Source: Elmis aenea
Taxonomy: Eukaryota > Arthropoda > Insecta > Coleoptera > Elmidae
Reading direction: 5' to 3'
DNA length: 64,000 bases
NCBI GenBank assembly: GCA_947652605.1
Contig: OX393577.1
Span: forward strand, 65,434,108-65,498,107
Position numbers and translations under genes: made by a program
Notes under the pieces: model-generated
Database searches by the model: none
Seen by the model: only the letters and a program-made list of their open reading frames with translations
Told to the model about the DNA's origin: nothing
Shown here: positions 35,021 to 47,691 of the stretch, one piece after another
Layout of the letters: each line of letters starts with the position of its first letter
How positions within the stretch are numbered: the first letter of the stretch is position 1

Positions 35021-35994
35021 AGAAAAAGCAAATAATATATTCGATGGTTGAAAGAGTTGTTCTTTTCAAATAGGGAATTAATAACTATGATCCAACTGGA
35101 ATGTATATCAAAGTACTGTGAGTCTAACGTTTTCGCAGTTGCTGCATGTGCACTAAAAATTGGTATTCCAATTTAAACCTCACAGTATTTATCGTTGATG
35201 AACGTACCTACTCATCTGTAGCAGTTTCCACCAAAAAACATGCATAATTCAACCGTCCCTCAAAACTTTACGGATGCTACAAGAGTAAACATGGAAAACT
35301 GAATAATTTCCGTTTCATTACGTTTAGATTATTTCAGAGTATCAAAACACTCGGGGTTGATATATTTCATGCCCTAGGACAAACATTTTAGCTGCCCTTT
35401 TCAAAACTATTGCGTCGCTGAATGGAAGAGGAAAATATCTCTCCTTTGATATATAAATTTGAGTCATCTACTTCTTTTAAGAGGATGAAGTGTGTTGTTT
35501 ACTTCGCAAACATAAACAGACGCCTTTTTTGCCTCGGGGAAACGTTTAGATTTTTTAATATCTCAAATGTAACACGATATATGCCTTAGTAATTTTCGTC
35601 CTGAAGGATCTTTGCTTGAGCAATAACAAAGGCTGCTCCTGCATCTTAAATAATACTGGTTGTACAGTTTGTTTGAAACGCATTTCAAAGTGAGCACAAT
35701 TGCTCTTGGGAAAAACTTTTCATTAATCAAAATTTATTAAAAGACTGCGTAAGTTTTTAATAATGTTATCAAAAGAAACGAATGTGTCATTTCTTAATGA
35801 TGGGATTTTGATAAAGCACGTATAGGGATGATCCTAATATTGTAAAAAAAGCAAATACAAGATCAACTGATTCTATTTTGTTCCTCCAAATACAGGATCA
35901 ATTGGTTCTCCTTTGTTTTTCTTATGGTACTTAGTCAAAATGATTTTAAATTGCCTTTTTTGTGTATGACTATTAGGCACAATTTTAGGATTTA
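35021..35994. other. No gene recognised
   Basis: A short imperfect duplication around CAAATACARGATCAAYTG lies at 35853-35906. Confidence 0.35.
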
Positions 35995-36205
35995 CAACTT
36001 TAATATTATGTGATCGTTTCTTGAAGATTGATATTCCAATGTTGTTGTTTATATGCTCCTCAGTCGAACTCTTCTCTCTTCGTGTCTACTTCACATTCTT
36101 GTATAATTATTGGTGTACTTTCACCTTGTAATCTGTTGATATGCCCTGGCTATCTTAATTTTGTATTCTTGAGATGGTTATTATCATTTTGTGGACTATA
36201 TACTT
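35995..36205 (-). pseudogene. Possible RTE-like fragment
   Basis: The minus strand gives PGHINRLQGESTPIIIQECE-like sequence, which resembles the GHVxRM segment of RTE-like C-termini. There is only one weak block and it abuts the hAT end, so the call is tentative. Confidence 0.3.
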
Positions 36206-36210
36206 TCATG

Positions 36211-37400
36211 CAGGGCCGGCCCTAGTAAGCGCGGGGCCTGACGCAAGGACTCGCTGCGGGGCCCCGCTCCTCACAAAAAAAAAATCGTTTATACATTATC
36301 ATACAAATAATTTATTTTTTAAACAAAATTTTGAACAAACAAGCTAAAATAAAAATTTAACAAACATAACAAAAATCAAATTAGACAAATTGACTATGAA
36401 CGAAGGAAAGCAAAATAACTCATATTTTTATAAACGAAATAGAAACTCAATTAAAATTAATCTTTCTAGATTTTGCTTCCGCAAAATCTTTTAATAGGTT
36501 GTCGAAGTCCATCTCCTTAATATGACTTCACTTTTAATTGACATAATTGCGAGTGAATTTAAACGTTCCTTAGAAATAGTAAATACGTTTTAATTAATTT
36601 TAATTTTGAAAAATTTCTTTCGCCCGCAGAGACTGTTACCGGTATAGTAAGGAAGATCCTTAGTGCAGTAAATAAATTTGGAAACAAGGTTGGACGATTA
36701 TTACAAGCGTACAAGCCGAATATTTAAGTATATTTAAAGGATTGCAACAACTTTGTGGAATAGTTACTTTTAAAGCTTTTATTTCTTCCGCCAACATGAA
36801 TCCATTTAAGTCCAACGATTCGCCGTATTTTAAAGCAATTTGTAAATCAGCAGCACATTTTAATGTAGTCTCTTTGGATTGATTGTGAAATGTCCATAAA
36901 AAACTAAATAAATCTGTGGTCTCTTTTAATTGTTTAAATCGAGGTTGAAGAGACTGCAGTGTTTTATCTAAAACTTGATTAAAACAGTTTATTTTGTATG
37001 CTTCCTTTGCATCAACAACAGGGTCGTTTGAGGACTCGTATGCAAATTGCCTTTTGCGTTTCCGTAAACGTTTCAACTGGAATTGTGGAACAACATCTAA
37101 ATCTTTTGCAAGATCATTTGCATCGATTAATACATCTTTAAAACCTTCTTCTCGGTACATTCTAGCCATTTGAACAACTTTTCAAAAGTGAGTATTCCCG
37201 AAGACAGATCTGAGGTTTCACTTTGTAATTCTTTGCTTACTAAGTTCACTTAAAAAAGCAAATCATGCCAGAAAACTAAAGATATCAAGAATTTGTAATC
37301 TTTTATTTGAGTAGCCAAAAATTCTGCTTCACTTTTTGCGTTTCCGTAAACTTTTCAACTGGAATTATTTCACAAGCTTTTGTTAATTGATTTGATGATA
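36211..37400 (-). pseudogene. hAT-family transposase relic (ZMYM1-like type)
   Basis: The element end CAGGGCCGGCCCTAG at 36211 is hAT-like. The minus strand encodes an upstream block QIKDYKFLISLVFWHDLLF (37250-37310), then KRKRQFAYESSNDPVVDAKE and AYKINCFNQVLDKTLQSL (36930-37070), and the C-terminal dimerisation block TIPVTVSAGERNFSKLKLIK (36560-36620). It is interrupted by stops, and the right-hand end is not found. The conserved region resembles transposases annotated as zinc finger MYM-type 1-like proteins. Confidence 0.8.
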
Positions 37401-38640
37401 ATATTTAAAAAATAATCTATTATATTACTATGGTATAGTTTATTTATTAAGTTTAGCTCTTCTAGTTTTCACATAAAAAGAAGTGAGCTGAATATTGTGG
37501 AACACCCAGTATAACCCATGACCTCAATGTAGGAGCAGCTAAATTCTTTTACCAAACGCCGCGATAATCTTTTTTTTTTATCGCTCAGTTCGATATTAGC
37601 TTATTTAATAAGTCTGGTGATGCGCGTCGGGACGCCTCGACGTCACACAGAACCAAACCCGAACTGCTCTATTCTTTTGTCAACCTGCAAATTCGCTCGA
37701 GTTCACCGTTTGTGACGTCACGAGACCTGTCCTACATTCATTATATTGTATCTATTCCTGGGCGTAATTCATTATCGCTGCATTTCCTGGGTATGCCCTG
37801 TTCATTTATCTTCCAGTCCATCCCAATGCAAATCAAGTTCACCTGAACCTTGAATAAAAGCACGTGAACAATTGAAATGTGATTATAAAACGGGCACAGA
37901 GAACGAAGAGGGCTCAGGGATCGATCATGAAATATGGCTGAAGGGCGATGTAACGATTTTGTTTTTGAGATCAAAAGCGTGTTTGATTGGGCTGGATGAT
38001 ATATTGCCAATTTAGTGCGCGAGTAATTTGAAAAATATACATTTGAATTATTAATCGCTTGTTTGTCAACAATTGTTTAAATCTGTTTTCATATACTAGC
38101 AATTAATTAATGTATATTTCAAAGCTTTTGTAACAATATATTAAATGGCTAACTGCGTTTTCCGATTATCAAAGCTTTCTGGTTCATAACCCATATTTGT
38201 ATCAATAACATATTTTTTAAATTATTTTCACTTCTTTCACATCCATTTAAACATTTAATTTACTGATATAAATATAAGAAAAAACAATTAGGTATTGGTT
38301 GCTGAAGCACTTTTTGTCGAAATGCAATACCATTATCAAAATTCTCCTCTTCGAAAAAATCGTAGTTTAAAAAAATTATAATATTAATTGATTTTATTTA
38401 TGTTATTAAACAAAAAATTAAAATAAATAAACCATTTACTTTAGTTCGTTTTTTTAAATAACGATTTTTTTAAAAGAAAAACTATAAATATCGTTCCAAC
38501 ACGTCTATGTTTTTTTCTGCTAATTATGTCTAGCCTGGAAATTATACTCAATCATTGTATAAAAAACCCTTTTTTTTGTGGAAGATTAATGCGTGTGGAG
38601 GTGTAGCAACGTAGTTCCAGACCTGTCAATATCACAAACA
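37401..38640. other. Region with paired CRE-like sites, no gene
   Basis: GACGTCAC at 37639-37646 and TGACGTCA at 37713-37720 lie in a GC-richer patch (37610-37730). An 89-codon minus frame at 37741-38010 has balanced composition but no known motif. The rest is AT-rich. Confidence 0.3.
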
Positions 38641-38834
38641 CGTTATAAACAAATAATTGTGTAAAACTTGTTTCAGTGGAATTTTTGAGTAGCAAAAGCT
38701 ACTTTTTTTTTTTTATGATTCGTTGCTTTAAATCACCACAGTATGTAGCAAAATTCAAGGAAGGAAAGAGGGTATTTTTATGTCATCTAACTAGCCATGA
38801 AAGAAAGCACGGAGGAGAACCAAAATATTAACTT

Positions 38835-39535
38835 TTCTACATAACTACCTTTAACACTTATACAATTCAAATCCAACGTTTCTCGAGTTAGCGCGTCCTT
38901 TCAAGAAAAATTTTTTCGGTAGCTCCGCAAAATAGGCATCAACCTTTAGCACATTATAGACGATAAGTCATTTGCCTCTAAGATTTTTTTTATACTTCTG
39001 AACAAAAAGAAGTCGCTGGGTGTAAGTTTAATGAAGCAACTCAGTAAATCCACATTATTGAATTATAGTCTGAACACTGCGTGCTTTATGGATCCTGCAA
39101 TTGTCGTGCAGAAGCGGATTCTTTTGCCGGGGAATTTCTTTCCAAATAAATTTTGGCTCCGGCGTAAGAATCCTTGGAACCCAACGCGCCAGCACTTTCT
39201 TCGAACCCAAATCGTCGTGCAAAACATTCCAAACAGTTGTTAGGATACCACAACTATCCTGGCAATGAAAGACAACTTCATTCCCCGATCTGACAGCATT
39301 TTTTTAAACCATGTCTTCAGTTCTTGCCTCAATTGGTCGACCTGATTTGAATCATCCTGTATAGAGTCCTGACCCCCAGCGAAACTGCTTGATTAGACCA
39401 AAATTTTACTTGGAATAAAGATAGGACTTCATTTCCATACACGTTGGACATTCTTTGATGGACAACTTTTGGCCCATTACCGTCTTTTGTAAGAAATTCC
39501 ATCACGTTTCGATGCTCGATTTTAATGTCACTCAT
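38835..39535 (-). pseudogene. Mariner-type transposase relic
   Basis: The minus strand starts MSDIKIEHRNVMEFLTKDGN with GPKVVHQRMSNVYG and FQVKFW, the N-terminal helix-turn-helix of mariner transposases. Further down it has ARWVPRILTPE, LLHDNCRIHKARS (second catalytic Asp block), PSDFFLFRSIKK (third Asp block) and DAYFAELPKKFFLKG with KGSYVEK at the C-terminus. The span of about 700 bp is shorter than the ~1,035 bp of a full mariner gene, so the part between the DNA-binding and middle domains is deleted. Frameshifts abound. Confidence 0.8.
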
Positions 39536-40519
39536 TTTTGTTTAGAAAAAATTGCAGAGATTTCTTTAGACTCAATATATTTTGATGCAGTTTTTCTCTT
39601 CAGGATCAAAATGTCACAGCTATGTAACAGATTGACAACGGCGTCTTAACCAGTTTTGACATTCCATTTCATGGCTAAATAGTTTACATATTTATGTAAT
39701 ATTTATACGCCTTCGTAATATAATAAAAACTTTGTTTGTAGTGATGTTTGATAAGAATAAACACAAAGGTCGAAACGTCGTTACGTGAAATTGTTTATCC
39801 TGGCGAAAAAAAAATCCTTATTAAACGAAACACACTGTCTCCAATTATATAATTTTGCAAAAATCCTGAATATTATTTTACAATTTGATTTAAAAAAATC
39901 CCTATTATAAATAACTACAACACTACACAAACAAAAATAAATTACAATTTATAATACACGATGTTCATTTGTTTCTAAAATCCTCTTAAACGCGTTTTGA
40001 AGCCTCAAGTTTCCTTGTAAAAGCTCAACTTAATGACATTTAGGGCTGCGAGGTCGTTGAGCTCTTGTTCATTTTCCCAATTTACTAATAATTCAGTCCT
40101 GCGTACGTTTTAGCGATTTTATCGGCCATAATCCAAAACAGATACACAAATAATTCAAACTATCATTACGGTCTCTTCGGGATTTTCGGATCATCGTGAT
40201 TGCTATCATTTTCAGTATTTATAACGCTGTAACGTGAATAAGTAAGGGTGTTATGAATATTTGTACACGAACGTACATTATCAAGCTGTATTCGTCGGAG
40301 TATAAAACACAAAGAGGAAACTCAAAACAGGTCAAAAGGTTGGTGTAATGCCCTGAGGATTTAAGCAGTTCTTGTTTGCTTAGCGCGAGCTGCTGTAAGC
40401 TTTGTCTTTGTTTACTGTAAGCAATTCTATTTAACTTTAAATATTTTGGTTGTAAATCATGATGTAATAATGGAATATGGTTGGATGGAATATTTTGTGG
40501 TGATGATAATTATTGTATA
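39536..40519. other. No gene recognised
   Basis: AT-rich sequence. The words GGTCGAAACGTCGTTACGTG near 39769 look repeat-like. Confidence 0.35.
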
Positions 40520-42333
40520 CAGGGTGAGTCACGACGGACGCGTCGGAGTTTTATGGCGAAACGGTTTATATTTTCCAATTTCTGTCGCTGTTAGATTATG
40601 TAAGTCAATAAGGGCTACATTTTAAAAATATTTTCAAACATACAGGGTGCTCTAAAAAAGAGTGCCATATCAAAGTTATACTTTTTCTTATGGAACACCC
40701 TGTATATTTTTACATTTTTGGATTCCTCTTTAAATTTAATTCAAAAAATGTATAACGTTATATGGGTCTAAAGTCAACCGTTCTCGTGAAAATTGCATTT
40801 TCATGAAAATACAGTGTTTTCAAAAATTTTCAACATTTAAAAACTTTGAGAAGTCTGAAGAAATTCGCTTGGAGATAAGATTGACAATAGATTATGTAAC
40901 ACTTTGCACCACCTACATTTTAAAAATATTATACAGAGCGTTTTTTACGCTCGGTCAAACTTGTGAAACTTTAAACATCGATAACTCATTTTTTTTAAAT
41001 ACAACACCCTATATTTTTTTACACCGTCTTATAGAAAATTTAATTCTCTTTCGAAAACATTCAGGCTGTTTTTCAAGTAAAATTGATATTTTCCGAGATA
41101 TCGCGATTTTATTGTTAATTATTAGGGCAAAGTAATATTTTTAAGTAGGCTATGAAGGTAGACAGCGGTAATTTGAAACAATTGAAAGAAAAAACAAGAC
41201 ACTTATAATTTTATCGTTTGACTACACACTTTTGACATATTTTTATAGGAAAGTTGTAGTTTTACCATACTTACGTTTAAATAGAGATTTTTTAAAATTA
41301 TTTATGCCTTTATTTATTGGACCAGTGTTATAAGATAATTACTAAATCCTATAAACCATTTTTTGTCTGTTTACGATACGATACTACGACACTCTACCGA
41401 AAACAGTACCAACCATGTTTTTTTTTAAATGTAAAATTAAACAAGTCAGTATTACTTTTTTTTTTTAATCAGCGTTCCGTTCTCGTACATTATCAATCGG
41501 TTTTTAGGACTTGGCAAACGATCAAACTCAATTATATGAAAAATATTGTGGCCCTGATGAGAAACCTATATTTAAACGTAAAAATGGTAAATCTACAAAT
41601 TTCTTATAAAAAAATGTCAAAAATGTGTAGGCAAATGACAAAATTATAAGTTTCTTGTTTTTTTCTTTCAATTGTTTCAAATTACCGCTGTCTACCTTCA
41701 TAGCCTACTTGAAAATATTACTTTGCCGTAATAATTAACAATAAAATCGCGATATCTCGGAAAATATCAACTTTAGGTAAAAAACAGCCTGAATGTTTTC
41801 GAAAGAGAATTAAATTTTCTATAAGACGGTGTAAAAAAATATAGGGTGTTGTATTTAAAAAAAATGAGTTATCGATGTTTAAAGTTTCACAAGTTTGACC
41901 GAGCGTAAAAAACGCCCTGTATAATATTTTAAAAATGTAGGTGGTGCAAAGTGTTACATAATCTATTGTCAATCTTATCTCCAAGCGAATTTCTTCAGAC
42001 TTCTCAAAGTTTTTAAATGTTGAAAATTTCTGAAAATACTGTATTTTCATGAAAATGCAATTTTCACGAGAACGGTTGACTTTAGACCCATATAACCTAA
42101 TACATTTTTTGAATTAAATTTAAAGAGGAATCCAAAAATGTAAAAATATACAGGGTGTTCCATAAGAAAAAGTATAACTTTGATATGCCACTCTTTTTTG
42201 GAGCACCCTGTATATTTGAAAATATTTTTAAAATGTAGCCCTTATTGACTTACATAATCTAACAGCGACAGAAATTGGAAAATATAAACCGTTTTGCCAT
42301 AAAACTCCGACGCGTCCGTCGTGACTCACCCTG
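40520..42333. mobile_element. Foldback element FB1: 1.8 kb with ~765-bp inverted arms
   Basis: Ends CAGGGTGAGTCACGACGGAC (left) and its reverse complement (right) are flanked by TA at 40518-40519 and 42334-42335. The arms at 40520-41284 and 41569-42333 are inverted copies with few differences over their whole length, around a 284-bp unrelated loop. Each arm keeps a 110-codon open frame (40803-41135 + and 41718-42050 -) differing at about six residues. I recognise no domain in that frame. The element has no transposase of its own. The arms share motifs with family B (45622-46338). Confidence 0.85.
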
Positions 42334-43484
42334 TATAATATAATTTACTACTAGATATACAACTGGAAATACAATATTAATAACAAACATTCGAATGCTT
42401 TATGTGTTTTTATTTGCTCTATGCATGAATAATTAATTCTTTTATCGAATAAAATACTGAGTACTTTCTTATACAACGTAGATCTCCGAAACAGTTAGAG
42501 ATAGAAGAATGGTTAAACTAACAAAAAGCGTATGTTTACATCTATAGTGAGAATTTACAACAAAATTGTGCACATAAATCTAGTTCCTAAAATGTTCTTA
42601 AAAAACCTGAAAACTGTCCAATTTAATTTTTTTTTTAAATTTGCTTTTTAATAAAAAAGCTAACCTGTATTTATCGGCATTTAAAATCCAAGAATCAAGC
42701 ATAACAATAAAACTAGATGGAAAAGAGATTGGACAAATAGAAACTTCAAGTATTTGGGAGTAAATACGGGTGCACCACGAGCCTCAGATTCTTTGATAGT
42801 TCCTTTAATAATGAAATTATCAAAAAATATTTAGCACAAATATTGTGCGAACCTATTTTCTACATGACCTAAAATTATTTTCAAATATACAGGGTGTTTT
42901 GTTTCTTAATCGGATGTTGCTATCTGCATAAATACATCGCGAGGTGATTACAGTAAACGGTGTCCAATATACATATTTGAAAGAAAAGAACTAGCAAGTG
43001 CACACCAGTCAGTTTACCTTTAGGTAAAAATTGTGGAACAACGTAAAAGCTCGTACGCAAGCTCATGTTTTATTTAAAAACGCACCTGTACGCTGCATAC
43101 TTCTCTGATATTGTCTAAAACCGGAAACAATGAATATGCACACGCCTTATTAGCACACGCGTTTTCCTTGCCGTTTTAAAGGCGATCCCACGTTAACGGA
43201 GATGTGCTGAAATAATTTCCAAGGTTTCGTGGATTTTTTATTCACCCGTTGTTGATTAAATCTGTCAAAACTTTCAAAATTGAATTCCGTGCGATGAAAG
43301 ATACGCTCGGCCGAGAGAAGCGTTCAAATAAATATTTCCTGAACGCGAATATTTTCGCAGCCGGAGGAAATAATTGTGTTTGAAATGAACAGCTTCCAGT
43401 CATACTAAACAGGATACAACGTGACGGGTCCATTAATTTTTTATCAAACGTGTTTAAACATTTGTTTACGAGGGGGTATTTATA
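42334..43484. other. Single transposon end, otherwise nothing recognised
   Basis: TACAGGGTGTTTTGTTTCTT at about 42888 looks like one end of another TA-type element. The 43030-43440 region shows no conserved motif. Confidence 0.35.
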
Positions 43485-44975
43485 CAGGGTGTCCCAGATT
43501 ACATTTCCAGCATGGGGATCTCGCTTATTATAAGAGATACAGGTTTATTTAAATTAGATGAATTATTCCTTAGTATGAGAGGAGCTACAATCAATTTTTA
43601 AAAGTACAAAATTCGTCGTGCTTCAGATGTTATAGCAAAAAATATGAAAATGTCGAATTTCTTTTTTCTTTCATAACTTTTTTGTCTTAATCGTTAGAGC
43701 AATTTTATTTGTACTTTCTGAAGGTACTTTTTAATGGAGAATGTAACTGTCATTTTAGATTTTTTTTAACACCTACCATTTTTGAGATATTACCCCCAAT
43801 TCCATTTTTTCTTATGGGCCGCGAAGTTGGCTATGGAATAGTTGAATGTGCTTTTTTTTACTCGTTTAAATGAGATATAACTTGCTATACCTATTTTTAT
43901 AAACAAGCCACAAAATGAAAAAAATTGTATTTTACCCATGACTTATCAAGCTATCTATGAAAATAAAAACAAAAAACAACTAATTAAATGTCAAATGACA
44001 GTTGCCATTTGTCTGTGGTATCATTTATTGTTGTGTAATTCGATAGTCTTTGTAGTAATTATTGTTATAATGATGGCTACATTTAAAAATAGCGAAAAAT
44101 TTGACATGTTGAGATGCTACATTCTTTACCATAAAAACTGTGTGAAAGCTGAGCGAATATACTTTATATCTTGAGAAAAGGCAACGAAGAGTGTGTAATT
44201 ACAGAAATTTGGAAATAAATTTAAAAGAATATGGTTTCTTCGAAAAACCAACCAAAAATCCAAAACAAATCCATAAAGAATTACAATTATCTATTTTGCA
44301 CAGTTTCTGTTGTAAAGAATTTAGCATTTCAACATTAAAAATTTTTAATTAGTTGTAAATGTGCCCATAATTATATGAAACAAATTTGCTACAAAAACTA
44401 TCGAATTACACAACAATACTACACATTCTAATAAATGATGTCGCATACAAATGGTAACTGTCATTTGACATTTAATTAGTTGTTTTTTGTTTTTATTTTC
44501 ATAGATAGCTTGATAACTGATGGATAAAATACGATTTTTATTCATTTTGTGACTTCTTTATAAAAATAGGTATAGCAAGTAATATCTCATTTAAACAAGA
44601 AAAAAAAAGCACATTCAACTATTCCATAGCCAACTTTGCGGCCCATAAGAAAAAATGAAATTAGAGGTAATATCTCGAAAATGGTAGGTGTTAAAAAAAA
44701 TCTAAAATGACAGTTACATTCTCCATTAAAAAGTACCTTCAGAAAGTACAAATAAAATTGTTTTAACGATTAAGACAAAAAAGTTATGAAAGAAAAAAGA
44801 AATTCGACATTTTCATATTTTTTGCTATAACATCTGAAGCACAACGAATTTTGTACTTTTATAAATTGATTGTAGCTCCTCTCATACTAAGGAATAATTT
44901 ATCTAATTTAAACAAACCTGTATCTCTTATAATAAGCGAGATCCCCATGCTGGAAATGTAATCTGGGACACCCTG
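43485..44975. mobile_element. Foldback element FB2: 1.5 kb with ~600-bp inverted arms
   Basis: Ends CAGGGTGTCCCAGATTACAT (left) and its complement (right) are flanked by TA at 43483-43484 and 44976-44977. The arms span about 43485-44085 and 44348-44975. The ~260-bp loop holds the start of a transposase gene. A diverged single end of the same family lies at 63690-63870. Confidence 0.85.
44074..44330 (+). pseudogene. N-terminal transposase fragment in the FB2 loop (DUF4817-like)
   Basis: From ATG 44074: MATFKNSEKFDMLRCYILYH leading to KNCVKAERIYF, then after a one-base frameshift NYRNLEINLKEYGFFEKPTK. This matches the helix-turn-helix N-terminus of insect Tc/mariner-type transposases (NDEKxDMLxxYxxCxxNxxxAxRxY, then TFxRLExNLREYGSF). 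The catalytic domain is missing. It suggests FB2 derives from an autonomous element by internal deletion and arm extension. Confidence 0.65.
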
Positions 44976-45621
44976 TATAAATAGTCAACCTGTCCCTTAT
45001 CTTATAGGCTAGGCCAGAAATGTATCAAAACCCCCTTGTACGTCTGCTAAATATATAAAATGCATGACTATTTTTATTATAGAATAAACGTGCATAGAGC
45101 AAGCTGCGAGAACATTTCCTGAGTGGAATACTAATTTCCCTACTAGAATTAGTAGTGTGCCCTGATTCACACAGTTCCCTTGACTATCGAAAATTCATAT
45201 GCAGACACTAACGATAGTAGAAATTAGTGGTTTGTACATCATTAAACATGAACTCTGGGGTAATGATAAAGAGCTCTCCGCTCTGATTTATACAGAGCGC
45301 GTATTTAATTGAAAACGTGATACAGAAACACCGAGAGCATACAATGTCCTGGGAAAACAAAACAGCGACAATGAGTGGGTGCTCCGAAATATTTATTTGT
45401 TTATTCGCGGCCTTTAGGAAACGTGTACCAAAAAAATTATTAGTCAGCCGACCGTTAATGAAAGCGCTTAAAAAATGTTTGTACAGTAATTTTAAACTCT
45501 CCTTTCTGCTAACAATAGTACGAGCACGCGTGTGTGCGTGTTTCGCCACATTATCTTCACGATTTAAAAATTGAAGTACGTTAAAATTATTTGTAACCCT
45601 GTTTTCACCTCATAATTCTAC
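44976..45621. other. No gene recognised
   Basis: Overlapping 113- and 85-codon frames on opposite strands at 45208-45574 have no motif; at most one could be real and neither is supported. Confidence 0.35.
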
Positions 45622-46338
45622 AGGGTTGCTCAAAAGGACGGAAACAGACAAATATCTAGAATACTATTGCAGATATAACAATGAAATTTTGTATCTGAGC
45701 GTTATGGTATTTTTCGAATTCGATGCAAATCGTGAGGTTGTAATACGACTTCCGGTTCAACCGGAAACGAACTCAAACTTTAAAATTTTAAATAGGGCAC
45801 CCTGTATATTTTTAGATTTTTGGATTCCTCTTAAAATTTATTCTAAAAAATGTATGAAGTTATGTGGGTCTAAAGTCAACCGTTTTCGTAAAATTAACAT
45901 TTTTATGAAAAGTAAAATTTCGTTAAAAAATTAGATTGACAATAGATTAATTAACACTTTGCACTAGCTACATTTAAAAAATATTATACAGGGTGTTTGT
46001 TACGCTTGGTTAAACTTGTGAAACTTTAACATCGATATCTAATTTTTCTTAAATACAACACCCTATTTGTTTTTACATAGTCTTGCAGAAAATTTGATTG
46101 TCATTCAAAAACATTCACCATGTTTCATACCTAAAACTAATATTTTTCGAGCTATCGCGATTTCCTTGTAAATTATTAGGGCAACGTAATTTTTCGAGTA
46201 GGCTATGAAGGTAGACAGCGATAATTTTAAAACAATTGAAAGATAAAAACAAGAAAGGTATATTATCTTTATCTCCCTTAATTTTAACATTTCTAATAAT
46301 GTAGATATAATTTTACTATTTTTACGTTTAAATCGAGG
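45622..46338 (+). repeat. Repeat family B, single-arm copy related to FB1
   Basis: Starts CAGGGTTGCTCAAAAGGACG after TA. It contains CTTCCGGTTCAACCGGAA and GGGTCTAAAGTCAACCGTTT, and its right part parallels the FB1 arm up to ACGTTTAAATCGAGG. No inverted second arm follows; a jockey-like tail begins right after it. Confidence 0.65.
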
Positions 46339-46344
46339 TTCAAG

Positions 46345-46440
46345 CTAGAATTAAACTGCTCATTGGTCCAAAGACCAGATTGTGTTGTTACAGACCCTAT
46401 TGGGGTTTAAATTTTTTAAAAATCTAATAAAGGCTTTTCG
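46345..46440 (+). repeat. 3' tail of a jockey-like retroelement
   Basis: AATTAAACTGCTCATTGGTC, ACCAGATTGTG and GGGGTTTAAATTTTTTAAAA match the tails at 10745-10829 and (inverted) 6434-6540. Confidence 0.65.
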
Positions 46441-46539
46441 AAAAGGGGCTTTGGGATTTAATTTTTTTTTTTAATTATCAACGACTTATTTACTCGAAGG
46501 TGTTAAGGAACATCATAAAACATCAACTGATTTTATGAA

Positions 46540-46835
46540 TAAATACTGCCCATTCTTTCTTGTTTCTTGCCATCCTCATCCCTTCACTCAAAGACATTCC
46601 TCTATTCTTCAGACATTTAGCTACCACTTGATTCCATGCTTTTCTCGGTCTTCCTCTTTGTCTTTTCTCTCTTTGCTAGCCATATTCTTTTCGTCTTCCA
46701 TCCTCCATCCTTAATAGATGCCCAAACCACTTTCGATGTTGTTTTTTATGCTTTCCATAACTGGCTTAACACTGAGTTCTGTTCTAATTGTCTCATGTCG
46801 TATTTTATCTCTTCGGGACACCGCTTAAAATAACA
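46540..46835 (-). pseudogene. RTE-like retroelement C-terminal fragment
   Basis: The minus strand reads GHLLRMEDGRRKEYG, then KRQRGRPRKAWNQVVAKCLK and RMARNKKEWAVFI. This is the GHVxRM...GRPRxxW...R-x-x-W series of RTE-like C-termini. Confidence 0.7.
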
Positions 46836-47691
46836 TAAAGCGGCTTATGCCACTTTCAAAATAAACACCTCAATTAACGATCTATATATTAAAGCGATAT
46901 TTTTCAAACCAGTAAGTCCGGTACAATAGTAAATTATACGTATTTTTTTTTTAATTTGCTAGTTTCCTTTCCATTAATACCTACTAAGGAAACGTATTAT
47001 CAATCAAAAATATTGTATACTAATTAATAAACATCCAACTGACAAATCGTGTCCATATTACTCTTCTGTGTAACGGCTATGTTGCGTGGAAACCCTTTCC
47101 GTTATCGTGTTGTTTTCCATTTAGATAGAACCACTTGTTTTTAAGCTACGTAATTCGCAGCAGTACAGTCAAAGTACAAGTATATGTACTTATAGTATAT
47201 TTCCGTAATTATGTTTACTACAAGAAAACTAGGCACATAAACCCTTGATCGATGTCAAAAAATAACAACTAAGCATGACGCTTTCCCGTTTGTTATATGC
47301 ATTTGCGTTTATTTCGTCCCATTTTTCAGCAGTATTAAAAGAAAATATTGGCTGAAGTTTGATAGCCTTTCATCGAGAATGATATCAATCGAAATAGGGT
47401 AGCTACGCTACAAAAATTGTTTAGGCAAATGTCGGGGTAATGATTACGAAATTTTATTTGATACAAAAGCCATCAATTTGACAAGTTGGGAGATCAAAGA
47501 TTTTGTTAACGACCATTGTACGTTTTGAAACCATAGGACATTGTTCGAAATTTGTTACACATCCGGAATAATTTAGTTTGATTCTGTAATAGAAGCCAGT
47601 TTAGAAATAACACTACAGTATATTTTTCGACATTTTTGTTTTGTACATTGTTATTTAATAAGTTAAATTGACACTTTCTCCGATCAATATA
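46836..47691. other. AT-rich DNA, no feature recognised
   Basis: Nothing supported between the retroelement fragment and the Tc-type element. Confidence 0.4.

Noticed and set aside
40803..42050. 110-codon frames in the FB1 arms as a real gene
   Set aside because: Both lie within inverted repeat arms, have no recognised domain, and the sequence is shared with decayed family-B copies; kept only as a finding to test.
45208..45574. 113-codon minus and 85-codon plus overlapping frames
   Set aside because: They overlap on opposite strands and neither carries a motif.
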